This document shows positions 30,514-38,662 of a DNA stretch of 64,000 bases, piece after piece (position 1 is the first letter of the stretch; each line of letters begins with the position of its first letter). Under the pieces are notes generated by a model, which searched no databases, was not told the DNA's origin, and saw nothing but the letters and a program-made list of their open reading frames with translations. The stretch lies in assembly GCF_002964665.1 (NCBI RefSeq), contig NZ_PQBZ01000034.1:1116429-1180428 (forward strand). Direction: 5' to 3'. A program made the position numbers and the translations under genes. The stretch comes from Pseudoalteromonas sp. T1lg23B. GTDB taxonomy: Bacteria; Pseudomonadota; Gammaproteobacteria; Enterobacterales; Alteromonadaceae.

Positions 30514-31547
30514 TGTTATTTGAATATTTGCTGCGACGCTTATCCTTATTGTTGTTTATGGTCTTCACGTTAACCGTGTTTACTTTTTCTTTGAGTTATT
30601 TATTCCCCGGTGAATTACTCGCCAATGTCAGTGGTCAGGTCAATCCTTCTTTTACGCAAAGCCAACAACTGACAGAAAAGTATCACCTCAATGAAGGGGT
30701 TATCGTTCAATATTTGGCATTCTTACAGCGCATTCTACAGGGTGATTGGGGCGTTTCTTTATCTTCTGGACAAAGTGTATTTGAGCATGTGGTCAAGCTC
30801 TTTCCTGCCACTCTAGAGCTATGCGTTTATGCCTTAGCAGTTGCCATTATGGTGGGGATCCCAAGCGGAATAGTTGCGTCGGCCTATCACAAACGCTGGC
30901 CCGAAAAAGTAATCAATTCACTCAGTTTACTTGGGTTTTCTGTACCGATATTTTGGTTGGCACTCTTGCTGATAATGGTGTTTTGCCTTGGGCTTGGGTT
31001 GTTTCCGATGTCTGGCCGAATTGGCTTGTTGTATGAAGTTGAACCCATTAGCAACTTTATTCTGCTCGATATTATTTTGCAGGGCTTCCCTTACCAAGGT
31101 CTCGCATTTGTCGATGCGCTTCATCATTTAGCTTTGCCTACCATCGTGCTTGCAATGTATCCAACGACGGTGCTGATCCGCTTTACCCGTGATTCTATGC
31201 TCGATGTGTTGGAACAAAACTATATCAAAACGGCGCGAGCTAAGGGCCTCAATAGACGCCAATTGATCATGCATCACGCTTTACGAAATGCACTATTACC
31301 TGTTATCAAACAAATCGGTCTGCAATTTAGTACCTTGATCACCCTCGCCATGATCACCGAAGTTATTTTTTCTTGGCCGGGTGTTGGACGCTGGCTAATA
31401 GATAGTATTTATCAACGTGACTACCCTGCGATTCAGGGAGGACTGTTGGCGGTGTCAATGTTTGTTATTTTAGCCAACATGCTGGCTGAGTTCAGTCATA
31501 CGTTATTTGACCCATTATCGAGAAATCAGGCCCATGGCAAAGTTTAG
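30513..31547 (+). CDS. sapB: Sap transporter permease SapB
   Basis: Inner-membrane subunit of the peptide ABC transporter (DppB/OppB family). It has 344 residues, with an N-terminal membrane helix and five more in the BPD transport domain. The coupling-loop motif is YIKTARAKGLNRRQLIMHHALRN, of EAA type. The start overlaps the sapA stop by one base. The gene is intact, so the lesion in sapA is not part of general decay of the operon. Confidence 0.94.
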   Translation: MLFEYLLRRLSLLLFMVFTLTVFTFSLSYLFPGELLANVSGQVNPSFTQSQQLTEKYHLNEGVIVQYLAFLQRILQGDWGVSLSSGQSVFEHVVKLFPATLELCVYALAVAIMVGIPSGIVASAYHKRWPEKVINSLSLLGFSVPIFWLALLLIMVFCLGLGLFPMSGRIGLLYEVEPISNFILLDIILQGFPYQGLAFVDALHHLALPTIVLAMYPTTVLIRFTRDSMLDVLEQNYIKTARAKGLNRRQLIMHHALRNALLPVIKQIGLQFSTLITLAMITEVIFSWPGVGRWLIDSIYQRDYPAIQGGLLAVSMFVILANMLAEFSHTLFDPLSRNQAHGKV

Positions 31548-32427
31548 TTTATTTAGTGAAGAGTCAAACCGCTCGCCACTGTCTCGATTGTGGCGAAAGT
31601 TTAAGTCTAACCACCCTGCATTGGTGGGGCTTTGGGTTTTTGTTGCCCTAACACTGTTGGCAATGACCGCCCCATTTATCGCGCCTTATGGCATCAACCA
31701 ACAGCATGGTGATGCCCTATTACTGCCTCCATCGTGGCATGAGCTGGGAGATGTGCGTTTTATACTTGGCACCGACGACCTTGGCCGAGATGTACTATCG
31801 AGATTAATGAATGGCGCTACATTTACTTTTGGCCTATCAATTGTCGCGGCCCTTGTAACAACCTTAATCGGTGTTGTGTTAGGTACTTTCGCGGGGATCA
31901 GTAAAGGACTGCGTTCCAGCCTATTGAACCATCTTTTGGACATTACATTATCCATCCCGTCTCTATTGCTGGCTATCATCATTATTGCGGTGTTGGGTCC
32001 GGGACTACTCAACACGGTATGGGCTATTATCTTCGCCTTATTACCCCAGCATGTGCATTCAGTAAGAAATTTGGTGGTAGAGGAACTCAGCAAAGATTAC
32101 ATCAGTGCATTTCGTTTGGATGGCGCATCTAAATGGCAAATTCTTATCCGCGGCGTGTTGCCGAACATTTACGAGCATATTGTGGTTATTTTTACCATGG
32201 CTTTATCTACCGCGATTTTGGATATTGCCGCACTGGGCTTTTTAAAACTTGGTGCACAGCCACCCACAACCGAATGGGGTGCCATTTTGGCTGAAAACCT
32301 CAGCCTAATTTACCTTGCGCCGTGGACTGTTGGCCTGCCCGGTGTGTTACTATTTATCGCAGTATTGTCTACTAATCTTGTAGGCGATGGCTTAAGGCAA
32401 GTACTCAAAGGGCGAAAGGTGGATTAA
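31534..32427 (+). CDS. sapC: Sap transporter permease SapC
   Basis: Second permease (DppC/OppC family), 297 residues from the ATG at 31534 (MAKFSLFSEESNRSPLSRLW). An in-frame ATG 27 bp further upstream would add nine residues without family support. A pre-domain membrane helix near residue 40 is followed by the transport domain; the coupling motif is YISAFRLDGASKWQILIRGVLPN. It overlaps sapB by 14 bp and sapD by one base (TAATG). Confidence 0.93.
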   Translation: MAKFSLFSEESNRSPLSRLWRKFKSNHPALVGLWVFVALTLLAMTAPFIAPYGINQQHGDALLLPPSWHELGDVRFILGTDDLGRDVLSRLMNGATFTFGLSIVAALVTTLIGVVLGTFAGISKGLRSSLLNHLLDITLSIPSLLLAIIIIAVLGPGLLNTVWAIIFALLPQHVHSVRNLVVEELSKDYISAFRLDGASKWQILIRGVLPNIYEHIVVIFTMALSTAILDIAALGFLKLGAQPPTTEWGAILAENLSLIYLAPWTVGLPGVLLFIAVLSTNLVGDGLRQVLKGRKVD

Positions 32428-33434
32428 TGCAGTTGCTCGATATTCGAAATTTAACCATTGAATTGCAAACCGAAGAAGGTGTGATCCGAGCCGTTGATAA
32501 AATCAATCTCAGCCTCAAAGAAGGCGAGGTTCATGCCCTAGTGGGTGAATCTGGTTCAGGAAAAAGTTTGATTGCCAAAGCCATTGTCGGTGTGTTGAAC
32601 AAACGTTGGACGGTCACTGCGGACAGGATGCACTGGCAAGGGGTCGACTTAATGAGGTTAAGCCCTGAGAAGCGACGTAAAATTGTCAGCCGAGACATGG
32701 CGATGATTTACCAAGAGCCGAGCCGAAGTCTAGATCCGACCGCCAAAATATACGATCAGGTTGCAGAGTCGATACCTGACAACAGTATCAAAAGCAGCTT
32801 TTTCTCTCGAAACAGCAAGCGAAAGAGCAAGGTCAAGGCACTACTGCATAAGGTCGGGATCAGAGATGACAAAAAAGTGGCCAGCAGCTATCCTCACGAA
32901 CTCTCTGAGGGAGTTTGTCAAAAAGTCATGATAGCCATGGCCATTGCCCGCAGCCCAAAATTATTGATTGCCGATGAGCCGACCACAGCACTGGAAAGTA
33001 TCGCCAAAGCACAAGTTTTTCGTCTGCTAAAAAGCCTTAATCAATTAAAAAACATGTCTATTTTGATGATCTCACATGAACTGGAGGAGATCACTGATTG
33101 GTCACACGCCATGCATGTTCTATATTGTGGTCAGATGGTTGAAGCAGGCCCCACTGATAAAGTATTTTGCGCCCCATTTCATCCTTACACGCAAGCTTTG
33201 GTAAAAAGTTTACCGGACTACGCACAGGGGCTTGCCCACAAAGAGCCGTTTTATGCGCTTAAAGGGACCATACCACCGCTACAGCATTTACCCATAGGTT
33301 GCCGACTTGGCCCACGTTGTCCACAAGCACAAAAACAGTGTGTTGTTACACCAACGCAAAGTAAAGTCCACAACCATACTTACGCATGCCACTTTCCACT
33401 GATGAAGGATAAGCCTAAATGCAACCACTCTTAA
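32427..33434 (+). CDS. sapD: Sap transporter ATP-binding protein SapD
   Basis: ATPase of the Sap transporter, 335 residues. Walker A is GESGSGKSLIAK and Walker B is LLIADEPTTALE. The signature is LSEGVCQKVMIA instead of LSGGQ, a departure that is typical of SapD. The C-terminal oligopeptide-transporter motif GCRLGPRCPQAQKQC, with clustered cysteines, follows. In E. coli SapD also supports potassium uptake by Trk; that role is not visible here. Confidence 0.93.
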   Translation: MQLLDIRNLTIELQTEEGVIRAVDKINLSLKEGEVHALVGESGSGKSLIAKAIVGVLNKRWTVTADRMHWQGVDLMRLSPEKRRKIVSRDMAMIYQEPSRSLDPTAKIYDQVAESIPDNSIKSSFFSRNSKRKSKVKALLHKVGIRDDKKVASSYPHELSEGVCQKVMIAMAIARSPKLLIADEPTTALESIAKAQVFRLLKSLNQLKNMSILMISHELEEITDWSHAMHVLYCGQMVEAGPTDKVFCAPFHPYTQALVKSLPDYAQGLAHKEPFYALKGTIPPLQHLPIGCRLGPRCPQAQKQCVVTPTQSKVHNHTYACHFPLMKDKPKCNHS

Positions 33435-34180
33435 AAGTACAAGCACTGAACAAATCGTTCTGTACTCGCGCGGGTGTATTTAAACGCACTCATGCTCAGG
33501 TGCTTACTGATATTTCCTTCTCGGTCGGTGTCGGTGAAACTCTCGCCATCATCGGTGAAACAGGCTCTGGAAAGAGCACCCTAGCCAGAGTTTTGGCGGG
33601 TGCGGACCATGCTGACAAAGGGCAGATCTTACTCGATGGCGACACCATTGAGGATGATGGCTTGCGTAACACCCAATGCCGTCATATCCGTTTAATTTTT
33701 CAAGACCCAACACGCTCTTTAAACCCAGGATTAACCATTGGTGACATGCTGGATGATTGCTTGCGCCTCAACACCGAGCTGACCATACAACAGCGAGATA
33801 ATAAGATTAAGCATACCCTCACCCGAGTGGGTCTGCTAACCGAGCACTATGACTATTATCCCCACATGTTCAGCGGCGGTCAGTTGCAGCGTATCGCATT
33901 AGCGAGAGCCCTGATATTAGACCCAAAAGTAGTGGTACTTGATGAAGCGCTATCATCGCTTGACCCATCGGTAAGAGCGCAAACCGTCAACTTGTTGTTG
34001 GAGTTACAGCGAGAATCAGGCCTAAGTTATGTATTGATCACCCACCACTTGAGTTTGGTAAAGCATATGAGTGATCAGCTACTGGTGCTAAACAAAGGCA
34101 AAATCGCCGAATACGGGAATACCCAAAGTATTTTTGCAGCCCCTAAGTCTCGCGTTATGCAAAGGCTTTTAAATGTATAG
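33419..34180 (+). CDS. sapF: Sap transporter ATP-binding protein SapF
   Basis: Second ATPase of the Sap transporter, 253 residues. Walker A GETGSGKSTLAR, signature FSGGQLQRIALARAL, Walker B VVVLDEALSSLD and the switch His in LITHHLSL are all present. It overlaps the end of sapD by 16 bp. No clear terminator follows it. Confidence 0.93.
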   Translation: MQPLLKVQALNKSFCTRAGVFKRTHAQVLTDISFSVGVGETLAIIGETGSGKSTLARVLAGADHADKGQILLDGDTIEDDGLRNTQCRHIRLIFQDPTRSLNPGLTIGDMLDDCLRLNTELTIQQRDNKIKHTLTRVGLLTEHYDYYPHMFSGGQLQRIALARALILDPKVVVLDEALSSLDPSVRAQTVNLLLELQRESGLSYVLITHHLSLVKHMSDQLLVLNKGKIAEYGNTQSIFAAPKSRVMQRLLNV

Positions 34181-34611
34181 CGTGTAGCTCCTAACAACGC
34201 TTGATACTTACCTGTTTACTCCCCCTCCCAACCTATATTACTGCTGAAATTTAAATGAACACAAGGTTAACAACAATTGATCTTGTGTTAAAAAAGTGTA
34301 CACTGATGTGCGAAATTGGTGGCACGATTGATTTTGAAATAACCGCACATTCTGGTTCTGTTTAACATGGATAGCTTAGTACAGTCCCTCCAAAATAGTG
34401 TCACGCCAGTTTCGTTCGTTACGTGCTTATACAAAGGAATAACATCAATGACGTTCGCACCTACAGCCAATTATCTGGCAGCGCTTTTTACCCTCTGTAA
34501 CATGTATTTACGCGCCAACCATCGATATATGAATAATCTCATTAAGCATAAAAACCACCACTCAGTTTTGTTATCAAAAACCCATATACATATAACAATA
34601 GGGAGATACGT
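34181..34611 (+). other. 431-bp spacer between sapF and the ABC transporter
   Basis: It contains no conserved gene. A possible promoter (34277-34304) and a possible 56-codon reading frame (34448-34618) are described separately. No strong terminator for sapF is visible. Confidence 0.7.
34277..34304 (+). promoter_or_regulatory. Possible sigma-70 promoter of the ABC transporter operon
   Basis: TTGATC and TACACT are separated by 16 bp. The -10 overlaps an 8-bp palindrome GTGTACAC (34296-34303), which could be an operator. A weak match; it would give a leader of about 300 nt. Confidence 0.3.
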
Positions 34612-34618
34612 ATGTTAA
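34448..34618 (+). CDS. Possible 56-residue peptide coupled to the ABC transporter
   Basis: A short frame beginning at the ATG at 34448 has a good ribosome site (AAGGA, 9 nt upstream). It ends in a TAA that overlaps the start of the downstream ATPase gene (TATGTTAA), a translational-coupling arrangement. The peptide starts MTFAPTANYLAALFTLCNM, is rich in His, Asn and Lys in the middle, and ends in Cys. I do not recognise it. It could be a leader peptide or a substrate of the exporter, or it could be noise in an AT-rich leader. Confidence 0.3.
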   Translation: MTFAPTANYLAALFTLCNMYLRANHRYMNNLIKHKNHHSVLLSKTHIHITIGRYVC

Positions 34619-35301
34619 CAATGAAAAAATTAGCCAAAACATTTTTCGCAGATCAGATCAAAACACAGGCATTGCATCCTTTTGACTTACAGGTGGAGCA
34701 AGGCGAGTTTGTTAGCATCATCGGCTCATCAGGCTCTGGGAAAACCACATTTTTAAATATTGCTGGCTTACTCGAAGAACCCAGGGAAGGGGTTTATCTA
34801 CTTGATGGACAAGATGTAAAAGCAATGACAGACAAACAAAAGTCCGCTTATCGAAATGAAAAAATCGGCTTTGTATTTCAAAGTTTTAACCTGATCCCTG
34901 AGCTAAATTTGTATGACAATGTGGATATGCCACTGCGTTATCGAAAATTCACCGCAAAAGAGCGTGACAAACGCATTATGCAAGCGTTAGAGCAAGTGGG
35001 CTTAGCAGGAAGAAAACACCACTATCCAAATCAATTGTCAGGTGGGCAACAACAGCGAGTAGCCATTGCCAGAGCCATTGCTGGTTCCCCCACAGTTATC
35101 CTCGCCGACGAACCAACAGGTAATCTAGATTCACACATGGCACAGGGGATCATGACATTACTAAAAGACATCAACGCCCAAGGCACCAGTGTCATTATGG
35201 TAACCCACGACAATGAACAAGCCGCTCAAGCCAACCGCATAATTCAAATTAAAGACGGCCATTTGAGCGAATTACAATCGCTTGAAAAAGCCATTGCATG
35301 A
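34612..35301 (+). CDS. ABC transporter ATP-binding protein, MacB/LolD type
   Basis: ATPase for the two FtsX-type permeases that follow. It has 229 residues. Walker A is [15 protein letters not shown], signature is [15 protein letters not shown], Walker B is [11 protein letters not shown] and the switch is VTHDNEQA. These are the LolD/MacB/FtsE-type sequences. A GGGAGA site precedes the ATG by 6 nt. It is the first of three genes spaced 10 bp apart. The substrate is unknown; such transporters export peptides, antibiotics or lipids or act as sensors. Confidence 0.9.
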   Translation: MLTMKKLAKTFFADQIKTQALHPFDLQVEQGEFVSIIGSSGSGKTTFLNIAGLLEEPREGVYLLDGQDVKAMTDKQKSAYRNEKIGFVFQSFNLIPELNLYDNVDMPLRYRKFTAKERDKRIMQALEQVGLAGRKHHYPNQLSGGQQQRVAIARAIAGSPTVILADEPTGNLDSHMAQGIMTLLKDINAQGTSVIMVTHDNEQAAQANRIIQIKDGHLSELQSLEKAIA

Positions 35302-35311
35302 GTAACGAGCC

Positions 35312-36634
35312 ATGATGACCTACTATTTTAAGCTCGCCTGTTTGGGCGTGCGTAAAACCCCGTTTTTGAGTTTTTTAATCGTCGCCATGATAGCCATTGG
35401 CATTGCTGCAACCATGACGACATATACCGTCAGCTATATGATGTCAAAAGACCCCATTCCAGCAAAAAGCCAAACGCTCTTTAATGTACAGCTTGATAAC
35501 TTCAGTAAAGAATACGCCATAGAAATGGGTGACAAACTAAATTACACACTGACCTATCAAGATGCAATGAATCTGATTAAATCAGATATTCCCCGCTATC
35601 AGGTAGCGCTCAATTCTAGTGAAGAAATGCTTTCTAACCCCGCTCGACCTGATTTACAACCTGAAAATGTTACTGTACGTACCACCACACCTGACTTTTT
35701 TAACATCTTTGAAGTTCCTATTGCATTTGGTAATGGTTGGGACCAGCAAGCCGAAGACAATGCAGCACAGGTGATTGTGTTAAGTAAAAAAACTAACCAA
35801 CGCCTATTTAACGGTGAAAACTCCGTTGGGCAAACAGTACTATTCGCAGATAAGGTATTTACTGTTGTTGGTGTGATGGAACACTGGTCACCTATTCCTA
35901 AGTATTACAGCCATGCCATGGATACGTATAATGATCCATATGATGTATTTATCCCTTTAAATACACAGATGAAAAATGAGTTTTACTCCTCCTTTAGCGC
36001 CGATACCCATTGTTGGCAAGAACCGGAAGATGGCTCTTTTGCCGCCCTCATTGCCTCTGAATGCTCGATGATCAACATGTGGGTTGAATTACCAGATGAA
36101 CAAACTAAAGCACAGTATAAAGACTTTCTCACTAGCTATGCCCAACAGCAGCAAGCCTTTGGCCGCTTTCCAAATAGCACTCGCTCCAAATTATTGACGG
36201 TGCGAGAGCGTCTAATTGACGATGAAATGATCCCCAATGACGGTAAACTTGCGGTGTGGCTTGCAGTGCTCTTTTTGATTGTTTGTTTGCTCAACTGTAT
36301 GAGCCTTATGATGGCGAAATTTTTTGGCCGTTCAAAAGAGGTAGGCCTTCGCCGAGCAGTAGGTGCTAGCAAGCAAGCCATTTTTATACAGTTTTCTGTT
36401 GAATTGGCCTTATTAGGGGCGCTCGGTGGGCTACTGGGACTCGCACTAGCACAGCTTGGGCTTAAAATACTCACCAGCATTTATTACTACATGCCCGCAG
36501 GCATTATGCAGATGAACCTATCTTTGGCCGCCACGACTTTGTTGTTAGCCCTGCTCTGTAGTTTGCTATTTGGGCTTTTGCCAATATTGAAGGCGAGCCA
36601 AACCACGCCATCTAGTCAGCTTAAGAGCCTATAG
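35312..36634 (+). CDS. ABC transporter permease, MacB-core/FtsX domains (first)
   Basis: Integral membrane subunit, 440 residues. One N-terminal membrane helix (about 15-40) is followed by a large periplasmic MacB-like core (about 45-310) and three C-terminal helices with the FtsX signature (GLRRAVGASKQAIFIQFSVE). The layout is that of one half of a type VII (MacB-fold) transporter. No HlyD-type adaptor or TolC gene is nearby. It is paired with the next gene, which has the same topology, so a heterodimer is likely. Confidence 0.88.
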   Translation: MMTYYFKLACLGVRKTPFLSFLIVAMIAIGIAATMTTYTVSYMMSKDPIPAKSQTLFNVQLDNFSKEYAIEMGDKLNYTLTYQDAMNLIKSDIPRYQVALNSSEEMLSNPARPDLQPENVTVRTTTPDFFNIFEVPIAFGNGWDQQAEDNAAQVIVLSKKTNQRLFNGENSVGQTVLFADKVFTVVGVMEHWSPIPKYYSHAMDTYNDPYDVFIPLNTQMKNEFYSSFSADTHCWQEPEDGSFAALIASECSMINMWVELPDEQTKAQYKDFLTSYAQQQQAFGRFPNSTRSKLLTVRERLIDDEMIPNDGKLAVWLAVLFLIVCLLNCMSLMMAKFFGRSKEVGLRRAVGASKQAIFIQFSVELALLGALGGLLGLALAQLGLKILTSIYYYMPAGIMQMNLSLAATTLLLALLCSLLFGLLPILKASQTTPSSQLKSL

Positions 36635-36643
36635 GAGCGAGAT

Positions 36644-37855
36644 ATGAAAGACTTTTTCCCAATTTTAAAATCGCTTAAAAAGCAAAAAATTGCGCCTATT
36701 TTGCTCGCATTACAGGTTGCGATTACCTTTATGGTGCTGGTCAATACCGCCTATATGATAGGTGAGCGCAGCAAAAAAATGCAGCGCCCTACTGGCCTTG
36801 ACGAAGCCAATACCTTTTATGTCATCACGAATATTTTGCGTGAAGGCCATCAAGTACTTGCAGAGCATAATGACAATTTAAGACAAATAAGAGCGTTAGA
36901 CGGTGTGGTCGCAGCAGCTCCTTTACCAAGCATACCACTTATCGGCTGGGGACGTTACACCGACTTCTATCTAGACCCAAAAGGTGAAAGCGTGGCCTAT
37001 GGCGGGTACTTTAACAGTGATGAGCATGCCCTAAAAGCACTCAACCTAGAGCTTATCGCTGGTGAATGGTTTACGCCCACCGATATTGTGTCAGTGATGA
37101 GCGATGGTACGTTTGTTGAGTCTCCTGTGGTTGTTACCCAAGCTTTAGCAGAAAAAATCTACCCCAATAATTGGCGTGATATTGTCGATACCACCTTGTA
37201 TTTCAGTGGTAACCCACATCGCGTGAAGGGCGTTATTAAAACCTTGCAAAGCTCATGGCAGTTTTGGTCCATGGTGGAATTAACAGTACTTGCTGGCGTG
37301 AACGAAGCATTACCAACCTCAGCCAGTCATATTGCGATCCGCACCCAACCGGGCAGGCTGGAAGAAGTGATGAACAACACTGTTGATATGCTACTTAAAA
37401 CTCCAGGTCGGAAAATAGAGCGTATCGGCACGATGGCGCAGGTCAGGCAAAAAGCCTACAAAGAAGACTTAGCCACCAGCAAAATACTTACCGCCATTGG
37501 CGTGGGGCTGGCCATTATTACGGGTCTCGGTATATTCGGTCAGGCGCGTTACAACGTGAGTCGCAGAACCCAACAAATCGGTACTCGCAGAGCGCTGGGC
37601 GCAAACAAATGGGATGTTATTCGCTACTTTATGGTTGAAAACGCCGTTGTCACAAGCATTGGTGTGGTGATTGGTTTGCTCGGTGCCATTATTCTCAATA
37701 ATCAGTTTGTAGAACTGCTATCCATTAACCCCGTACCGCTAAGCTATTTAATGATAGGCACAGTGATGATTTTTGTACTCGGCCAACTGGCGGTTATCTA
37801 CCCTGCCACCCGAGCCAGTAGAGTCTCCCCCGCCATCGCCACCCGTGGCGCTTAG
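36644..37855 (+). CDS. ABC transporter permease, MacB-core/FtsX domains (second)
   Basis: Second permease, 403 residues, same topology: membrane helix near 15-40, periplasmic core, then three C-terminal helices with GTRRALGANKWDVIRYFMVE. It is preceded by an AGGAGCGAG site and begins 9 bp after the first permease. The periplasmic domain differs from that of its partner, in line with an asymmetric transporter. A hairpin follows the stop. Confidence 0.88.
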   Translation: MKDFFPILKSLKKQKIAPILLALQVAITFMVLVNTAYMIGERSKKMQRPTGLDEANTFYVITNILREGHQVLAEHNDNLRQIRALDGVVAAAPLPSIPLIGWGRYTDFYLDPKGESVAYGGYFNSDEHALKALNLELIAGEWFTPTDIVSVMSDGTFVESPVVVTQALAEKIYPNNWRDIVDTTLYFSGNPHRVKGVIKTLQSSWQFWSMVELTVLAGVNEALPTSASHIAIRTQPGRLEEVMNNTVDMLLKTPGRKIERIGTMAQVRQKAYKEDLATSKILTAIGVGLAIITGLGIFGQARYNVSRRTQQIGTRRALGANKWDVIRYFMVENAVVTSIGVVIGLLGAIILNNQFVELLSINPVPLSYLMIGTVMIFVLGQLAVIYPATRASRVSPAIATRGA

Positions 37856-37868
37856 GCGTATAGGTAAA

Positions 37869-37896
37869 GCTCGTTAGCATGTGAATGCTAACGAGC
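37869..37896 (+). terminator. Perfect hairpin after the second permease gene
   Basis: GCTCGTTAGCAT, a GTGA tetraloop and ATGCTAACGAGC form a perfect 12-bp stem starting 14 bp past the stop. No T run follows, so it is either a 3'-end stabiliser or a weak terminator. Confidence 0.55.
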
Positions 37897-37931
37897 TGCT
37901 TACGTACTGATAAATGGATTTACACCAATAG

Positions 37932-37952
37932 TAAACAAAATGTTTATTTTTT
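37932..37952 (+). terminator. Weak intrinsic terminator candidate
   Basis: TAAACA, a 3-nt loop and TGTTTA are followed by six T. The stem is AT-rich and short; it could act with the strong hairpin 40 bp upstream to end the ABC operon. Confidence 0.35.
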
Positions 37953-38125
37953 AACCCTGTTGAAATAATCTGTCCCTTAAAGCCCTGCACGGCTTAAACA
38001 CTGTTTATTACTGGCATTACTAAAGTTAAAAAGCCATTTTTTGTTTTACCAGAAGCCACCATTGTTAATATTATGTATATTTAGATGCGGAAAAATCTCC
38101 CCATCGCAATAAAAAGGGAAAGGAC

Positions 38126-38263
38126 GTGATTAATGGTGACGACCTAAGGTCGATGCGGTTAAAGGCGGGTATTTCTCAACAAGCAATGTCACAAAAACTC
38201 GAATGTGACCGAAATTTCGTAAGAGATCCTGACCTTCGTCAGGATGACGACATATATGCATGA
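38126..38263 (+). pseudogene. Remnant of an XRE-type helix-turn-helix regulator
   Basis: A 45-codon frame opens with a GTG. Residues about 5-32 read like the start of an XRE/Cro HTH domain (DDLRSMRLKAGISQQAMSQK, then LECDRNFV). The similarity stops exactly where the dispersed repeat begins (about 38223), and the frame ends inside that repeat. The most likely reading is a small regulator gene truncated by repeat insertion or deletion. It is too short to be functional as a normal regulator. Confidence 0.5.
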
Positions 38264-38271
38264 GTAATGCC
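38223..38271 (+). repeat. Dispersed palindromic repeat, copy 1
   Basis: Contains ATCCTGA, a 6-nt loop and TCAGGAT (38226-38245), then GACGACATATATGCATGA and GTAATGCC. It shares this order with copies 2 and 4. Confidence 0.75.
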
Positions 38272-38316
38272 TTCATCCTAGTTTGTTTAAGCCGCGCCTT
38301 CGTCCCAATTTCGCTT

Positions 38317-38404
38317 GTCATTCTGAACTTGTTTCAGGATCTCATCACCTAGTAAAAGATCCTGACCTTCGTCGGGAAGACGACATATTTGCATGAACAA
38401 TGCC
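38317..38404 (+). repeat. Dispersed palindromic repeat, copy 2 (two-part)
   Basis: Left part GTCATTCTGAACTTGTTTCA with GGATCTC; right part AAAAGATCCTGACCTTCGTC and ACGACATATTTGCATGA. The two parts are in inverted relation and could fold on each other. Left part is shared with copy 3, right part with copies 1 and 4. Confidence 0.75.
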
Positions 38405-38446
38405 GTTTCCTTAGTTTCTAAGCAATGCCCTCTTTTGGTTACTTTC

Positions 38447-38480
38447 GTCATTCTGAACTTGTTTCAGAATCTCGTCACCT
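38447..38480 (+). repeat. Dispersed palindromic repeat, copy 3 (left part only)
   Basis: GTCATTCTGAACTTGTTTCA followed by GAATCTCGTCACCT; nearly identical to the left part of copy 2. Confidence 0.7.
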
Positions 38481-38521
38481 TCAATCAAAAGGCAATAACT
38501 TGGTGTTAGAGCCATTCATTT

Positions 38522-38603
38522 AAAAGATCCTGACCTTCGTCAGGATGACAGCATATATGTTTGACGCACTTGTCATGCTGAACACATTTCAGGACGAGAC
38601 ACC
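38522..38603 (+). repeat. Dispersed palindromic repeat, copy 4 (two-part)
   Basis: AAAAGATCCTGACCTTCGTC with AGGATGACAGCATATATG is the right part. It is followed by a diverged left-type part, GTCATGCTGAACACATTTCA with GGACGAGACACC. The order of parts is opposite to that in copy 2. Confidence 0.7.
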
Positions 38604-38608
38604 TTAAA

Positions 38609-38643
38609 CAAAAAAGGCCGCAACCTAAGTTGCAGCCTTTTTT
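38609..38643. terminator. Bidirectional terminator after the amidohydrolase gene
   Basis: A-run, GGCCGCAAC, a short loop, GTTGCAGCC and a T-run. The stem is 9 bp with one mismatch. It can stop transcription from both sides of the convergent region. Confidence 0.85.
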
Positions 38644-38662
38644 AATTCAAAGCAAAAAATGG

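Larger units (their letters stand above)
37856..38662 (+). other. 807-bp repeat-rich spacer
   Basis: It separates the ABC transporter operon (plus) from the amidohydrolase gene (minus), so it is a convergent intergenic region. It contains a perfect hairpin, a weak terminator, the remains of an XRE-type regulator, at least four copies of a dispersed palindromic repeat family and a bidirectional terminator. Each is listed separately. The stretch 37953-38125 is AT-rich with nothing recognisable. Confidence 0.8.
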
